Numbered from the stretch's first letter, positions 1 to 8,760 are shown. The stretch is 64,000 nt of DNA from Prochlorococcus sp. AG-459-B06 (GCA_003209475.1 QCQY01000003.1:1-64000); one strand, 5' to 3'. The notes: generated by a model not told the origin, from the letters alone. Numbers and translations: made by a program.

Positions 1-1
1 T

Positions 2-46
2 AAAAGTGTAATAATAGACGTAGATGTTAATTCAGATAATAAATAA
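2..46 (+). CDS. C-terminal end of an unidentified protein (partial)
   Basis: An open frame enters from the left edge and ends in TAA at 44-46, giving 14 residues that end IDVDVNSDNK. A short Val/Asp-rich tail followed by AT-rich non-coding sequence is what the 3' end of a real gene would look like, but 14 residues cannot identify a family. The tail is loosely reminiscent of the C-terminus of PriA helicases; this is only an impression. Confidence 0.3.
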   Translation, partial: KSVIIDVDVNSDNK

Positions 47-183
47 AATTTTAAATTAAATTTAATAATATTAAAATGGTTTTTAGTCCCAAAAGTTCTA
101 AATTTTAGGAATAATTTGTTTATTTTTAACTCAATATAAATGGATTTATTTTTTATATTTTAATTTGAATTATAAGAGGGTTG

Positions 184-663
184 TTATGAATCTAAAGCTA
201 CTTCGATAGCGGCTATTAAGTTTTCGTCAAAAGGTTTAACACCTGGTTTAAATCTTGCAATTACTTTACTATCTTTTCCTATCAGAAACTTCTCGAAATT
301 CCATTCAACATCTCCTTCAGGTTCAACTTTGTTAAGGGTGGTGTATGGTTCTGTGGTGTTGCCTTTAGCATGAACTTTTTCATAGATTTCAAATTTAACG
401 CCATATTTTGTGGTGCAAAAATCTTTTATTTCTGATAGAGAGTCGGGTTCTTGTTTTCCGAAATCATTACAGGGGAATGCAAGTATTCTTAGGCCTTTGC
501 TTGAATATAAATCATGTAGCTTTTGGAGATCTTCATACTGAGCTGTATTTCCGCAATAACTAGCAACATTAACAACTAAAATTACTTCACCTGAGTATTC
601 ACCAAGTTTTATAGATGATCCGTCTGAGGAAAGAACAGTAGTATTCTGTACGTCTACTTGCAT
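184..663 (-). CDS. gpx: Glutathione peroxidase family protein
   Basis: A 159-residue thioredoxin-fold peroxidase that reduces hydrogen peroxide and lipid or organic peroxides with thiol reductants. The peroxidatic residue is Cys37 in NVASYCGNT, where animal enzymes carry selenocysteine. The second family block, FPCNDFGKQEP at about 63-73, supplies Cys65 and Gln71, and WNFEKFLIGKD near residue 120 is the third conserved block. Length is normal for the non-selenium bacterial and plant type, many of which use thioredoxin rather than glutathione. No signal peptide is seen, so it is probably cytosolic. It stands alone and is convergent with the gene end at the left edge. Assignment is firm; the reductant is inferred. 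Confidence 0.95.
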   Translation of the reverse strand: MQVDVQNTTVLSSDGSSIKLGEYSGEVILVVNVASYCGNTAQYEDLQKLHDLYSSKGLRILAFPCNDFGKQEPDSLSEIKDFCTTKYGVKFEIYEKVHAKGNTTEPYTTLNKVEPEGDVEWNFEKFLIGKDSKVIARFKPGVKPFDENLIAAIEVALDS

Positions 664-812
664 GTCTAAAAAAAATTACCCTTTGAAGATAGCATTGTAT
701 ATCCTTTTTTGTGTTTAAATTATCTGATGGTTCTGTTTATTTCTTTTATAAGTTTTAATTTTTCATTTCTTTAACCCTTTATAATGAATATTATTATTAC
801 TCAATTTTAAAT

Positions 813-1055
813 TTGGACCCTTTAGACCCACTTACTGAAATTATTAATTCCGGTCAAGGTTTTTCACCTGTAATTACTTTGGAAAGAATTATTTGGGCAA
901 TGATTGGAGTCTTTTTTTTAGGAGCAGTTTCAAGATCAATAATTAATAGCATGCGAAGTCAAAATTGGTTTGGTAGAAAATTTTTATTTAGTTTTTCTAA
1001 GGATAAAAAAATTACACATGATACATCTTCAAATCCTTCTAGTGATGACGAATAG
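813..1055 (+). CDS. Small single-span membrane protein, unknown function
   Basis: An 80-residue protein opening with a TTG start and MDPLDPLTEI. One hydrophobic segment lies at about 27-42, followed by a basic stretch around the RSQNWFGRK motif and a polar tail ending in Asp/Glu. Positive charges after the span suggest the C-terminus is cytoplasmic. It ends 11 bases before purT on the same strand, so the two may be cotranscribed. No family is recognised. The TTG start rests on the absence of an ATG in the hydrophobic-upstream part of the frame. Confidence 0.6.
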   Translation: MDPLDPLTEIINSGQGFSPVITLERIIWAMIGVFFLGAVSRSIINSMRSQNWFGRKFLFSFSKDKKITHDTSSNPSSDDE

Positions 1056-1066
1056 GTTTAATAAAT

Positions 1067-2242
1067 ATGAAAGATTCAATTTTTTCTAATAAAAGAATTT
1101 TATTGCTTGGTAGTGGCGAGCTCGGAAAAGAATTAGTAATAGAATCCAAAAGATTAGGATTAGAAGTTATTGCAATTGATCGATATGAAAAAGCACCTGC
1201 AATGCAAGTCGCAGATTATTCAAGAGTAATTGATATGGGAGATAAAAATAATTTAAAAAATGTTATAAATGAATTTAAGCCTGACTATGTTGTCCCAGAA
1301 ATAGAGGCACTTTCAATTGAGGCCCTTAAAGAATTAGAGGATGAAGGATTCAATATCGTTCCAAACGCCAGAACTGTAGAAATTACAATGAATAGAGATA
1401 AAATTAGAGACTTAGCTTCTAGAGATTTAAAAATTAAAACTGCAAAGTTTGATTATATTTTTGAATTTGATGATTTAGAAAAAAAAGCAGATGAAATTGG
1501 ATTTCCACTTTTACTTAAGCCTTTAATGAGCTCTTCAGGAAAGGGACAGAGTTTGGTTGAAACAAAAAATGATTTACAAAATGCTTGGAAACAGGCACAA
1601 GCAAATTCAAGAGGAAAGGTTAAAGGTGTAATTATTGAAGAATTTATTAATTTTGATTTTGAATTTACTCTTCTAACTGTAAGAAAAGAAAATGGTGAAA
1701 ATATTTTTTGTTTACCAATTGGACATCTTCAATCTAATGGAGACTATCAATGTAGTTGGCAACCGATAGAGATCGAGGAGTCCTTAATTATTGAAGCTAA
1801 GAGAATGACAAGTAAAATATTAAATAACCTTAATGGGGCTGGATTATACGGAGTAGAGTTTTTTATAAAAGGAAGTGAGGTTATATTTTCAGAACTATCT
1901 CCAAGACCACATGACACTGGCATGGTTACATTAGTTAGTCAAAATATTAATGAATTTGAATTACATTTAAGGGCTTTTTTAAATTTACCAATACCGCATA
2001 TAGATCTAATAGAACCCTCTGCAACCAGAGTTATACTCTCTAATCAAGAGTATCTAAATCCTATTTATGAGGGTCTTAATGAAGCACTAGAATTTGAGAA
2101 GACTAAAGTGCTCATATTTGGTAAACCAGTTTCCAGAAAAGGCAGAAGAATGGGTGTTGTTCTCTCATCAAATTCTGACATTAATTTGGCTAGAAAAAAT
2201 GCAGATGAAGCTGCTCGTAAAATAAAAGTCATTACTACATAA
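1067..2242 (+). CDS. purT: Formate-dependent phosphoribosylglycinamide formyltransferase (GAR transformylase 2)
   Basis: A 391-residue ATP-grasp enzyme, matching the usual length of about 392. PurT makes formyl-GAR from GAR, formate and ATP in the third step of purine synthesis, replacing the folate-dependent PurN. The N-terminal nucleotide-fold block LLGSGELGKE is at about 13-22, followed by AIDRYEKAPAMQVAD. The ATP-grasp core has LLKPLMSSSGKGQS around 148-161, and the metal/substrate block ELSPRPHDTGMVTL is near 280-293. The ATG start is 11 bases after the preceding small membrane gene. Assignment is firm. Confidence 0.96.
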   Translation: MKDSIFSNKRILLLGSGELGKELVIESKRLGLEVIAIDRYEKAPAMQVADYSRVIDMGDKNNLKNVINEFKPDYVVPEIEALSIEALKELEDEGFNIVPNARTVEITMNRDKIRDLASRDLKIKTAKFDYIFEFDDLEKKADEIGFPLLLKPLMSSSGKGQSLVETKNDLQNAWKQAQANSRGKVKGVIIEEFINFDFEFTLLTVRKENGENIFCLPIGHLQSNGDYQCSWQPIEIEESLIIEAKRMTSKILNNLNGAGLYGVEFFIKGSEVIFSELSPRPHDTGMVTLVSQNINEFELHLRAFLNLPIPHIDLIEPSATRVILSNQEYLNPIYEGLNEALEFEKTKVLIFGKPVSRKGRRMGVVLSSNSDINLARKNADEAARKIKVITT

Positions 2243-2335
2243 ATATTAAATAAAAATAACGAAAAAAATACTTATTTCCTTTGTTTTTGTTCTATGTCTC
2301 TCTGGGTATTATTTGACTATGCTCTTTATTTCACA

Positions 2336-2536
2336 ATGATAGAAAATTACAAAGGTTGGGATATAACTTTGAATTGGGATAATAAAGATTATCTCGAGAG
2401 GGATACTACTAAGAGTAATTTTTTTAATCAAAAGGAAAAATGGATTGGTGTTCACTTAAATGGTGAAAAAATCTATGGTTCTTCTCTAAAAGAAATTAGG
2501 CATATTATTGATTATCCTAGTTTGCATGCAAAGTAA
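2336..2536 (+). CDS. Small conserved-looking hypothetical protein
   Basis: I place the start at the ATG at 2336 (MIENYKGWDITLNW), giving 66 residues. The frame is open further up to an ATG at 2294, but the extra 14 residues are hydrophobic and unlike the rest. The protein is soluble and aromatic-rich, with several Trp and Tyr, and ends HIIDYPSLHAK. No family recognised. It follows purT by about 90 bases on the same strand and lies convergent to the small gene at 2551-2712. Confidence 0.55.
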   Translation: MIENYKGWDITLNWDNKDYLERDTTKSNFFNQKEKWIGVHLNGEKIYGSSLKEIRHIIDYPSLHAK

Positions 2537-2550
2537 GTTAAAAGGTTTTT

Positions 2551-2712
2551 TTAATTATCCTGATTATTTTCATTATCTTCAATTAGTTCATTAGCAAGTT
2601 TTCTTAAATCTCCCTTAATCGAGACCCATGTAAAGGCGATTATAAAAATTGAAGCAGATATTGCAACAGTGATTTTTTCGACAGAGGACATTCCAAGTGC
2701 AATAGCAAACAT
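2551..2712 (-). CDS. 53-residue single-span membrane protein, unknown
   Basis: Reading the minus strand from the ATG at 2712 gives MFAIALGMSSVEKITVAISA and continues to a TAA at 2551-2553. A hydrophobic span covers about residues 13-31, followed by a charged helix (KGDLRKLANELIEDNENN). A span followed by a charged amphipathic tail, with no overlap with a neighbour, is typical of the many tiny membrane proteins of this lineage. Function is unknown. Confidence 0.6.
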   Translation of the reverse strand: MFAIALGMSSVEKITVAISASIFIIAFTWVSIKGDLRKLANELIEDNENNQDN

Positions 2713-2877
2713 TTCAAACCAAATACTAACTTTTCATTATATTGAATTTTTTTAAATAGTTAGAATCAAATTTTTTTTTGCAATGATATTTAATTATACA
2801 AAATATAGTAAATAAAATTTAAATTACGTATTTTACTTATTGTTTCTGATTTTAATTTAATTCAGTAAGATTAAATT

Positions 2878-3096
2878 ATGGAGAAAAAAAAGTGCCCCCA
2901 ATGTAAAAATTTAATTTTAAAAACTTCCCCAACATGTTTATATTGTGGTAGACCTAATAAATTTATAACTAAGGAATACGTAAATAAAAAGTGGAATAAA
3001 GATAATAAAAATGTATTTGATTATATTTTTATTAAAAAGTATCTTATATTTATTTTATTTTTAATAATTACAATTGTTATTATTATATTAAGTTAA
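2878..3096 (+). CDS. Zinc-ribbon protein with a C-terminal membrane anchor
   Basis: A 72-residue protein. CPQC at 6-9 and CLYC at 20-23 form a two-knuckle zinc ribbon of the rubredoxin-knuckle type. A Lys/Asn-rich linker follows, then a very hydrophobic segment at about 51-71 that ends the protein. The layout fits a cytosolic zinc knuckle tail-anchored to a membrane. No specific family or partner can be named. It is convergent with pepN, whose stop codon lies 14 bases away. Confidence 0.65.
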   Translation: MEKKKCPQCKNLILKTSPTCLYCGRPNKFITKEYVNKKWNKDNKNVFDYIFIKKYLIFILFLIITIVIIILS

Positions 3097-3110
3097 AAAA
3101 TATCAATTAA

Positions 3111-5717
3111 TCACTCTATTATTGCATCTAATACTTCTTTAGTATTTGTAGATATTTTATTTTTTTTAATCTGCTTTATTGTTTCTACCATATTACTTTT
3201 GTAAGGATCTGAATAATAATTGTATCTACTAAATACTTTCACAAAACGGGAAATTACGATTGGATTTAATTTATCAAAGTCAATTATCTTTTTTGCAATA
3301 TATTTATAACCAGAACCATCAATTGCATGAAAAGTACTATTTCTTGTTACGAAAGTATTTAATATAGCTCTTAAAGTGTTTGGTGATTTTGAATCAAAAA
3401 ATTTATTTTCAAATAATTTTTCAATGCTGTTTGTTTTTTCATCAATTTCTATAGAAGCATTGAATGAGAACCAACTATCCAAAACGACACTATTATTTTT
3501 CCATTTATTTAAGAATATATTTGAAATAATTTTTCTTTCAGGACAATTAATCCTACTGAAACAATTCAATGCAGCTTTTGATAGCGTCATCGAATTACTA
3601 TCGACATAATTAATTATTTTGCATTTAATTTCCTCATCATTACTGTGCAAGAGTAGTTTCCAAATAGTTTCGATTAGTTTTCTTTCATTTTTACCTTCTG
3701 GCCAGACCTTATCTAGATTTTTCTCTATTTCTTGGAGCTTAAAATATAATTCTTCTTTTAATTTGGTACCGAATAAATGATTTAATTCGTCAATAGTTTT
3801 ATATATCTTCAAAGGGTCTATATTTTCAATCTCTGATTCAATTTCAGCAAATGTCGGAATACTTAGTAATTCTGATAAAAGGGATAAATTAATATCTTTA
3901 TTTTTTATAAATGATATTAAGGTGCTTATTAATTTATTTTCAATTTTATGATCTGGGTTTTCATCTAATCTGCATAAAATGATCTTTTTATAAAATACTT
4001 TTACAGTATTAGATAGTGTAAAAAAATCTTTTTCATATCTTAAGATTAGAAATTTTTCATCCAGGGTAGTGTCTGATTCCCATTCAACAGGTGAAGAGAA
4101 TTCGCGAAAATATGTTACTAAAGGAATTTGGAGGTGAGATCTTATATTCCTAAATATAAATTCTTGTTTTTTTGTTTTTAAAACAACTGTTTTTTCTATC
4201 GTTTTATTCTCACCGTAAAATACAGCCAGATTTATAGGAATTATTAGAGGTAAATCATTATATGGATTCTTCTTTTTTGGATTACTTTGAGAGGCTTCAA
4301 TTGTAAGTTTTCCGTCTGTTTGATCCCAGATTCTCTTGAATTTAACTTTTGGTGTCCCATTTTGCTTGTACCAGACTTTAAACTTTTCAGGATTGATTTC
4401 CTTATTGTGCTCTAAAATTTTATCGACAAATTGGTCTATTGTTGCTGCCTTTCCATCATATGTTGAGATGTAATTACTAAATCCTTTATAGAAATTTTCA
4501 TCTTTTACAAGCCTATTTAGCATTCTAATTATTTCTGATCCTTTCTCGTAAATCGTGGTTGTATAGAAATTGTCTATTTCTTGATATTTTTCTGGCATTA
4601 CAGGATGCGATGTTGGACCAGAATCCTCTCTAAATTGATTTCTTCTAAGAAATTTTGCATCATCAAGTCTCTTGATTGCACGATTATGAACGTCTGCAGT
4701 GAATTCTTGATCTCTGAATACTGTTAAACCCTCTTTAAGAGATAATTGAAACCAATCCCTACAAGTCACTCTATTACCCGTCCAATTATGGAAATATTCA
4801 TGGGCGATCACACCCTCTATTCTTTCTAATTCCTCATCAGTTGTTGTTTCAGAATTAGCGAGTATTAGTTTTGAGTTGAAAATATTGAGACTTTTATTTT
4901 CCATTGCACCCATATTAAAGTGCCTTACTGCAACTATATTGAACAAAGACAAATCGTATTCAAGATTATATTTATCCTCGTCCCATCTCATAGATTTCTT
5001 TAAGGAACTTATTGCATGTTGAACATATTTTTCATCGCCATACTCAATATAAATATTTATTTCTACTTTTTTATTCGATTTTGTAATGAAATTGTCTTTT
5101 ACACAACTAAGTTTCCCTGCTACTAATGCAAATAGATATGAGGGTTTCGGATATGGGTCTTCCCAAATTATTTCATGTCGATTATTTGTAAGATTATTTT
5201 CATTTACGACGTTACCATTTGAAAGTAAGACAGGATAATCGTTCTTGTCTGCCTCTATTCTCACAGTGTATTTGCTTAGAATATCAGGTCTATCAGAGTG
5301 AAAACTTATTCTTCTAAATCCCTCTGCCTCACATTGAGTAGTTATAATTCCATTGCTCTCATACATTCCTAAAAGGGATGTATTTTCCTTCGGTTTAATA
5401 ATTCCTTCTATTTTTAATAAAAAATTATCTTTATCTATATTTTTAATTTTCAATTTATTTTTTTGCTGTTTGTAGTTTTCCTCTTCTAATTGTGAGTCAT
5501 CTATAAACATTTTTTTTATTAATATATCTGTACCATCAAGAATAAGATCTCTAATATTCTTATTTTTTTTTACCAATTTTAGTATCGTAGTAACATAAAC
5601 AGCATTTTTCTTAATTACAAAGTCCAAAAAAATTTCTGGAATTTCATAATCAAAAACTTTATAATCTTCAAGTTTTACGTATCTTGAAATACTTTTTTGT
5701 TTTTTTGGATTGTGCAT
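3111..5717 (-). CDS. pepN: Aminopeptidase N (M1 family zinc metallopeptidase)
   Basis: An 868-residue enzyme, close to the 870 of Escherichia coli PepN, that removes N-terminal amino acids from peptides in the cytosol. The exopeptidase motif GAMEN is at 270-274. The zinc site is H306-E307-x-x-H310 in HEYFHNW, with the third ligand Glu329 in LKEGLTVF at the family's usual spacing. The N-terminal beta domain, the catalytic domain, and a long helical C-terminal domain from about 540 onward are all present, so the gene looks complete. No signal peptide. The small gene at 5768-6133 lies just upstream on the same strand. Confidence 0.97.
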   Translation of the reverse strand: MHNPKKQKSISRYVKLEDYKVFDYEIPEIFLDFVIKKNAVYVTTILKLVKKNKNIRDLILDGTDILIKKMFIDDSQLEEENYKQQKNKLKIKNIDKDNFLLKIEGIIKPKENTSLLGMYESNGIITTQCEAEGFRRISFHSDRPDILSKYTVRIEADKNDYPVLLSNGNVVNENNLTNNRHEIIWEDPYPKPSYLFALVAGKLSCVKDNFITKSNKKVEINIYIEYGDEKYVQHAISSLKKSMRWDEDKYNLEYDLSLFNIVAVRHFNMGAMENKSLNIFNSKLILANSETTTDEELERIEGVIAHEYFHNWTGNRVTCRDWFQLSLKEGLTVFRDQEFTADVHNRAIKRLDDAKFLRRNQFREDSGPTSHPVMPEKYQEIDNFYTTTIYEKGSEIIRMLNRLVKDENFYKGFSNYISTYDGKAATIDQFVDKILEHNKEINPEKFKVWYKQNGTPKVKFKRIWDQTDGKLTIEASQSNPKKKNPYNDLPLIIPINLAVFYGENKTIEKTVVLKTKKQEFIFRNIRSHLQIPLVTYFREFSSPVEWESDTTLDEKFLILRYEKDFFTLSNTVKVFYKKIILCRLDENPDHKIENKLISTLISFIKNKDINLSLLSELLSIPTFAEIESEIENIDPLKIYKTIDELNHLFGTKLKEELYFKLQEIEKNLDKVWPEGKNERKLIETIWKLLLHSNDEEIKCKIINYVDSNSMTLSKAALNCFSRINCPERKIISNIFLNKWKNNSVVLDSWFSFNASIEIDEKTNSIEKLFENKFFDSKSPNTLRAILNTFVTRNSTFHAIDGSGYKYIAKKIIDFDKLNPIVISRFVKVFSRYNYYSDPYKSNMVETIKQIKKNKISTNTKEVLDAIIE

Positions 5718-5767
5718 CTTTAGATTGAAGTTCAGAATTTAAAAAATATAGAATATTTATTTTGAAA

Positions 5768-6133
5768 TTATAAGTTAGAACTTTTATCTTCTGACTGACA
5801 AAAATGTGCTTTAACTTCTCCTGAAGGAAGTAATTCGTATAAAGAAGGATTATTAATATCAGGCGATCCGTCCTCATTAAATTGGTATCTCCAGTCCCAT
5901 TTTTTATCTGTGAAGGAAATATAATCTTTCCTTAGAGAGTATGGAAGCATAAGCGTTATTTTATTCCAATTAATATTTATAAATGCTCCTGGCTTTAACT
6001 CTGATATCTTTTCTACTATGGAAAAGTCACCATTAATATTATTTCTCATTACAAGATTGAGCTTTGAATTTTCACATAAATAGCTACTATTTAAAGCTAA
6101 TAAGAGTATTGAGGTAATAAAAAATGAATGAAT
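5768..6133 (-). CDS. Probable secreted or lipid-anchored small protein with an apparent ATT start
   Basis: The obvious ATG at 6049 gives 93 residues, but the frame continues upstream for 28 more codons that read as a signal peptide: a short start, a hydrophobic core SFFITSILLLAL, then NSSYLCENSK. No ATG, GTG or TTG exists in that extension. The first codon after the in-frame TAA (6137-6139) that could serve is ATT at 6131-6133, and a strong ribosome binding site lies 8 bases before it. From ATT the product is 121 residues. Cys20 in the SYLCE context could be a lipobox-like or ordinary cysteine. The mature part is rich in Trp, Tyr and Asn and matches no family I know. Confidence 0.55.
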   Translation of the reverse strand: MHSFFITSILLLALNSSYLCENSKLNLVMRNNINGDFSIVEKISELKPGAFININWNKITLMLPYSLRKDYISFTDKKWDWRYQFNEDGSPDINNPSLYELLPSGEVKAHFCQSEDKSSNL

Positions 6134-6141
6134 TTTTTAAA

Positions 6142-6147
6142 CTCCTT
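6142..6147 (-). promoter_or_regulatory. Shine-Dalgarno sequence supporting an ATT start
   Basis: The minus strand reads AAGGAG here, an excellent ribosome binding site, with 8 bases to the ATT at 6133. No other plausible start lies at that distance. This site is the main reason for extending the downstream gene beyond its first ATG. Confidence 0.5.
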
Positions 6148-6204
6148 CTATAATAGATTTACTTTCAAACTAAATGACTCAATAAAAAATCTTTTTGGAT
6201 CAAT

Positions 6205-6927
6205 TTAAATCATAATAGATTGCATACTCTTTAGATCTACAAGATTACAATTTAATTCCTTTTCATAATCCTGAACTGAAATAAAATTATTTAAAAAACC
6301 TGAATATTTGGCATCTCCGCCCACGGTACTTGAGAGTATAAATTTTGGATTGAATTTGTTAATCAATTTAGGTATTACATCAGCACCTTTTACAAAAGAA
6401 CCTACTAAGGGTAATTCTAAATTTTTTGTAGGAGTAATGACTGCATCAAGATTTTGTTTGTTTAAATTTTCATCAAGATATCCATGAGGTTCTATATAAA
6501 ACCCATTATCTTTATCGTCTTTTACTATATAACCGTTTTCTATTTGTGGTACTGGAGCCCCAGCAGTGGCTTCAAAACTTAAATTAAATTGATTAGTCTT
6601 TTGAGTTGGCTTAAGCATTTTAATTGAATTAAAACCAATTTTTTCTAATTTTTCAACAGCACTTTTAGGGCAAACTATAGGAATATCCTTTCTGAACATT
6701 TCTAATGTTGGAACATGACAGTGATCAGGCAAACCTTGGGTTAATAAAATAATATCTATTTCTTTATCTATTAAAATTTCTTCTTCTAATGATCCTTTAA
6801 AAAACCATTCACCTGGGGGGAATATTAAATCTCCTTTGAGCCAAGGGTCAATAATTAAATTGGTTTTTTCAAATTTTATAAGCCAACCATTTGATCCAAG
6901 GTAGGTCGCTTTAAAAGTCATTATCAT
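6205..6927 (-). CDS. Metallo-beta-lactamase-fold protein with incomplete metal motif
   Basis: A 240-residue protein. The opening ATYLGSNGWLIKFEKTNLIIDPWL is the first-strand pattern of UlaG-like hydrolases. The position of the metal motif HxHxDH reads Q64-G-L66-P-D68-H69-C-H71, so the first two histidines are Gln and Leu while Asp68-His69 remain. The later block ILSSTVGGDAKYSG is near 205-218. Related plastid and cyanobacterial proteins of this fold also carry changed motifs, so it may bind one metal or none. The substrate is unknown. It stands alone on the minus strand. Confidence 0.7.
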   Translation of the reverse strand: MIMTFKATYLGSNGWLIKFEKTNLIIDPWLKGDLIFPPGEWFFKGSLEEEILIDKEIDIILLTQGLPDHCHVPTLEMFRKDIPIVCPKSAVEKLEKIGFNSIKMLKPTQKTNQFNLSFEATAGAPVPQIENGYIVKDDKDNGFYIEPHGYLDENLNKQNLDAVITPTKNLELPLVGSFVKGADVIPKLINKFNPKFILSSTVGGDAKYSGFLNNFISVQDYEKELNCNLVDLKSMQSIMI

Positions 6928-6987
6928 AAGATAGTTCTATTAAACTATAAAGTAATTTTGGCTTTATCGAGAAATTACTAATTTAGA

Positions 6988-7290
6988 TTAGTTTGTTTCA
7001 TTTAAAATTTGAAATGACTTTCTTTTTACATTAAATATTAAAACTTGGTTAACTTTACAACTAATTTTAAAGTCTTCTTTTTCAAGCATTTGTATCGGGA
7101 TTAGCGCTAACCCTCCTGTTCCTGAAAATATGATTGGCATTGTGTTATTTTTCGTTCCATTCATTTTTTGTAAGTCAATAGCCTGAGAAACTATTTTTCT
7201 GGCTTTGTCAAATCCGTAATCCTCTATTAATTCAGGCCATAAAAAGTTAACTAATTCATATTTCGAAAACTCAATTTGTACTGTTTTCAT
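6988..7290 (-). CDS. Hypothetical protein
   Basis: A 100-residue soluble protein starting MKTVQIEFSKYEL. It contains FLWPELIEDYGFDKARKIV at about 16-34, which reads as an amphipathic helix, and a small-residue strip IFSGTGGLALIPIQ near 54-67. The C-terminal half looks beta-rich. No family recognised. It lies between two other small minus-strand genes with gaps of 40-60 bases and may share a transcript with them. Confidence 0.55.
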   Translation of the reverse strand: MKTVQIEFSKYELVNFLWPELIEDYGFDKARKIVSQAIDLQKMNGTKNNTMPIIFSGTGGLALIPIQMLEKEDFKISCKVNQVLIFNVKRKSFQILNETN

Positions 7291-7333
7291 TAAAAAATAA
7301 TATATTTAGTGATTAATTAATAAATATATAAAC

Positions 7334-7519
7334 TTAATTACTATTTTTAAACCTATCCATGACTAGTTGCAACATATCCACTACATCACCATCAGTTAAA
7401 TTTAAATCCTTCTTTAAATCATTGCAAGTTAAATTCATTTCAAGTGCCGCTTCAGCCATATGATTAACTTTTTGGTTATCACCGCCCAATGAAATAAAGG
7501 GATTGAAGTTTTCTATCAT
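7334..7519 (-). CDS. Small hypothetical protein
   Basis: A 61-residue acidic protein. It looks helical: KVNHMAEAALEMNLTCNDL is followed by a second helix around DGDVVDMLQLVMDRFKN. The pattern suggests a small helix-turn-helix-like bundle, but no family can be assigned. ATG start; 43 bases upstream of the next minus-strand gene. Confidence 0.5.
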   Translation of the reverse strand: MIENFNPFISLGGDNQKVNHMAEAALEMNLTCNDLKKDLNLTDGDVVDMLQLVMDRFKNSN

Positions 7520-7626
7520 TTAATACTTGTTGTTTCCATTTAGTTCTAGCTAAGAAATAATTAATTATCATTTATTGATACAGAAGCTTATAAATATGTT
7601 ATTTAATATTTAGAAAGTTTTTATTT

Positions 7627-8007
7627 TTAAACTAGTGATGTTGATATACCTTTTGATATCAACGCGAATCTTCTGGCTCTGACTAGTAAAGGAAATATCA
7701 AATTTGTTCGTTTATTTGATTTAAACACTCTAGAAAGTAACAAAAGTAAACTACTTGAGGGATTATTTATCTGTTTGCAAATAGTATTAATTGCATCTGC
7801 CCCGTGAAAGATATATTTATCTTTCAGGAGAATAGCTCCTTTATCTAGGTCATAACCTTTATTTAGGAGGGATTTAATCAGAGTTAAATTTTTACGACCA
7901 TCAAGAATTTTAATATTATTTAACTTGCTTTTGATCTCAAGGAGCTCAGCAAAATGATTGCAGAATGGGCATTCTCCATCATAAATAAAGGTATAGTTGG
8001 AAGTCAT
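7627..8007 (-). CDS. DCC-family thiol-disulfide oxidoreductase-like protein (DUF393)
   Basis: A 126-residue protein whose N-terminus YDGECPFCNHFAELL carries the DxxCxxC signature of the DUF393 family, with Asp10, Cys13 and Cys16. The fold is thioredoxin-like and a redox role is inferred. The expected second block is seen around ILDGRKN and GADAINTICKQI. Length is usual for the family. The C-terminus is basic. No signal peptide, so it is presumably cytosolic. It is divergent from the small plus-strand gene at 8211. Confidence 0.8.
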   Translation of the reverse strand: MTSNYTFIYDGECPFCNHFAELLEIKSKLNNIKILDGRKNLTLIKSLLNKGYDLDKGAILLKDKYIFHGADAINTICKQINNPSSSLLLLLSRVFKSNKRTNLIFPLLVRARRFALISKGISTSLV

Positions 8008-8210
8008 TAGAAAAAAAAACAGTTTTGATGGTCTTAAAGTGCGCCAACAAAATAGTAATGATTTGATAATAAAACAAATAATAAAAATTTTGTGGATTTT
8101 TTATAAAGGGATAGTTAAACGATTCTAATAATTACGAAGAAATGTCTCAATATAGGTATATTTTTCATAAAGATCTGTATGCTAGCTCGGAGATATTATG
8201 TTTTAAAATC

Positions 8211-8348
8211 ATGAATTTATTAGCTTCTTTTGCTTTAGGTGGTTTCAATCCATGGGCAGCAGGCTTTGGAATTGGTTCTTTAGTCCTTTTTGGTCTTGTT
8301 GGCCTTGTGGCGGGTCCAAACCTAAAGAATTTTGACCCTGATGCATAA
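8211..8348 (+). CDS. 45-residue glycine-rich membrane micro-protein
   Basis: I choose the ATG at 8211 (MNLLASFALGGFNPWAAGFG). The frame is open to 8142, but those 23 residues are polar and look non-coding. The protein is a short amphipathic lead, then a hydrophobic Gly/Ala/Leu span at about 18-34, ending GPNLKNFDPDA. Such a Gly-rich span with few charges is common in small photosynthetic-membrane subunits, but no family can be named. A clear terminator follows 27 bases after the stop. Confidence 0.6.
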   Translation: MNLLASFALGGFNPWAAGFGIGSLVLFGLVGLVAGPNLKNFDPDA

Positions 8349-8375
8349 ATCATCATATTCAATACATATATATTT

Positions 8376-8402
8376 AAAAAGACTCATTTGAGTCTTTTTT
8401 TT
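8376..8402 (+). terminator. Rho-independent terminator
   Basis: An AAAGACTC / GAGTCTTT stem closes a four-base loop (ATTT) and runs into a tract of eight T. It ends the transcript of the micro-protein at 8211-8348. The A run on the other side makes it partly bidirectional. Confidence 0.85.
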
Positions 8403-8458
8403 ATGCGGTTTTTAAAATTTATTTTTAGAATCAACTTAAATTATATTATGTCAAGGAA

Positions 8459-8728
8459 ATGTTGTTAAATCCTTTTTATCCATTTACTTTTTTGAAAATC
8501 TCTTCTCTTAAAGCTACTATTGTTTTTTTATCAATACTTTTAATTAAATCAAATTTGCTTAGATTAAAAGGGGGTCTAATAGGAGGCCTTTTTGCCTTGA
8601 TACTGATATCAGGGATTTTTGCCTCTAGTACCATAGCTTTAGGATCATTAATTTATGCCTATCGATTAAAGAAGAAATCTAATTCTGATGATAATCAAAT
8701 GCAGGATCTAGAAACTGTTAATGTTTAA
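8459..8728 (+). CDS. Small two-span membrane protein, unknown
   Basis: An 89-residue protein with hydrophobic segments at about 18-34 and 42-66, separated by a short basic loop (RLKGG). A basic and acidic tail (YRLKKKSNSDDNQ) follows. This is a hairpin topology with both ends probably cytoplasmic. A Met start directly precedes the hydrophobic lead. No family recognised. The next gene is on the opposite strand and convergent. Confidence 0.55.
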   Translation: MLLNPFYPFTFLKISSLKATIVFLSILLIKSNLLRLKGGLIGGLFALILISGIFASSTIALGSLIYAYRLKKKSNSDDNQMQDLETVNV

Positions 8729-8760
8729 GATATTTTGTGAATCAAATTCATTTGGATAAC

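Noticed and set aside
5668..5877. A 69-codon minus-strand frame crossing the pepN start
   Set aside because: It overlaps both pepN and the secreted-protein gene in a different frame and has a low-complexity reading.
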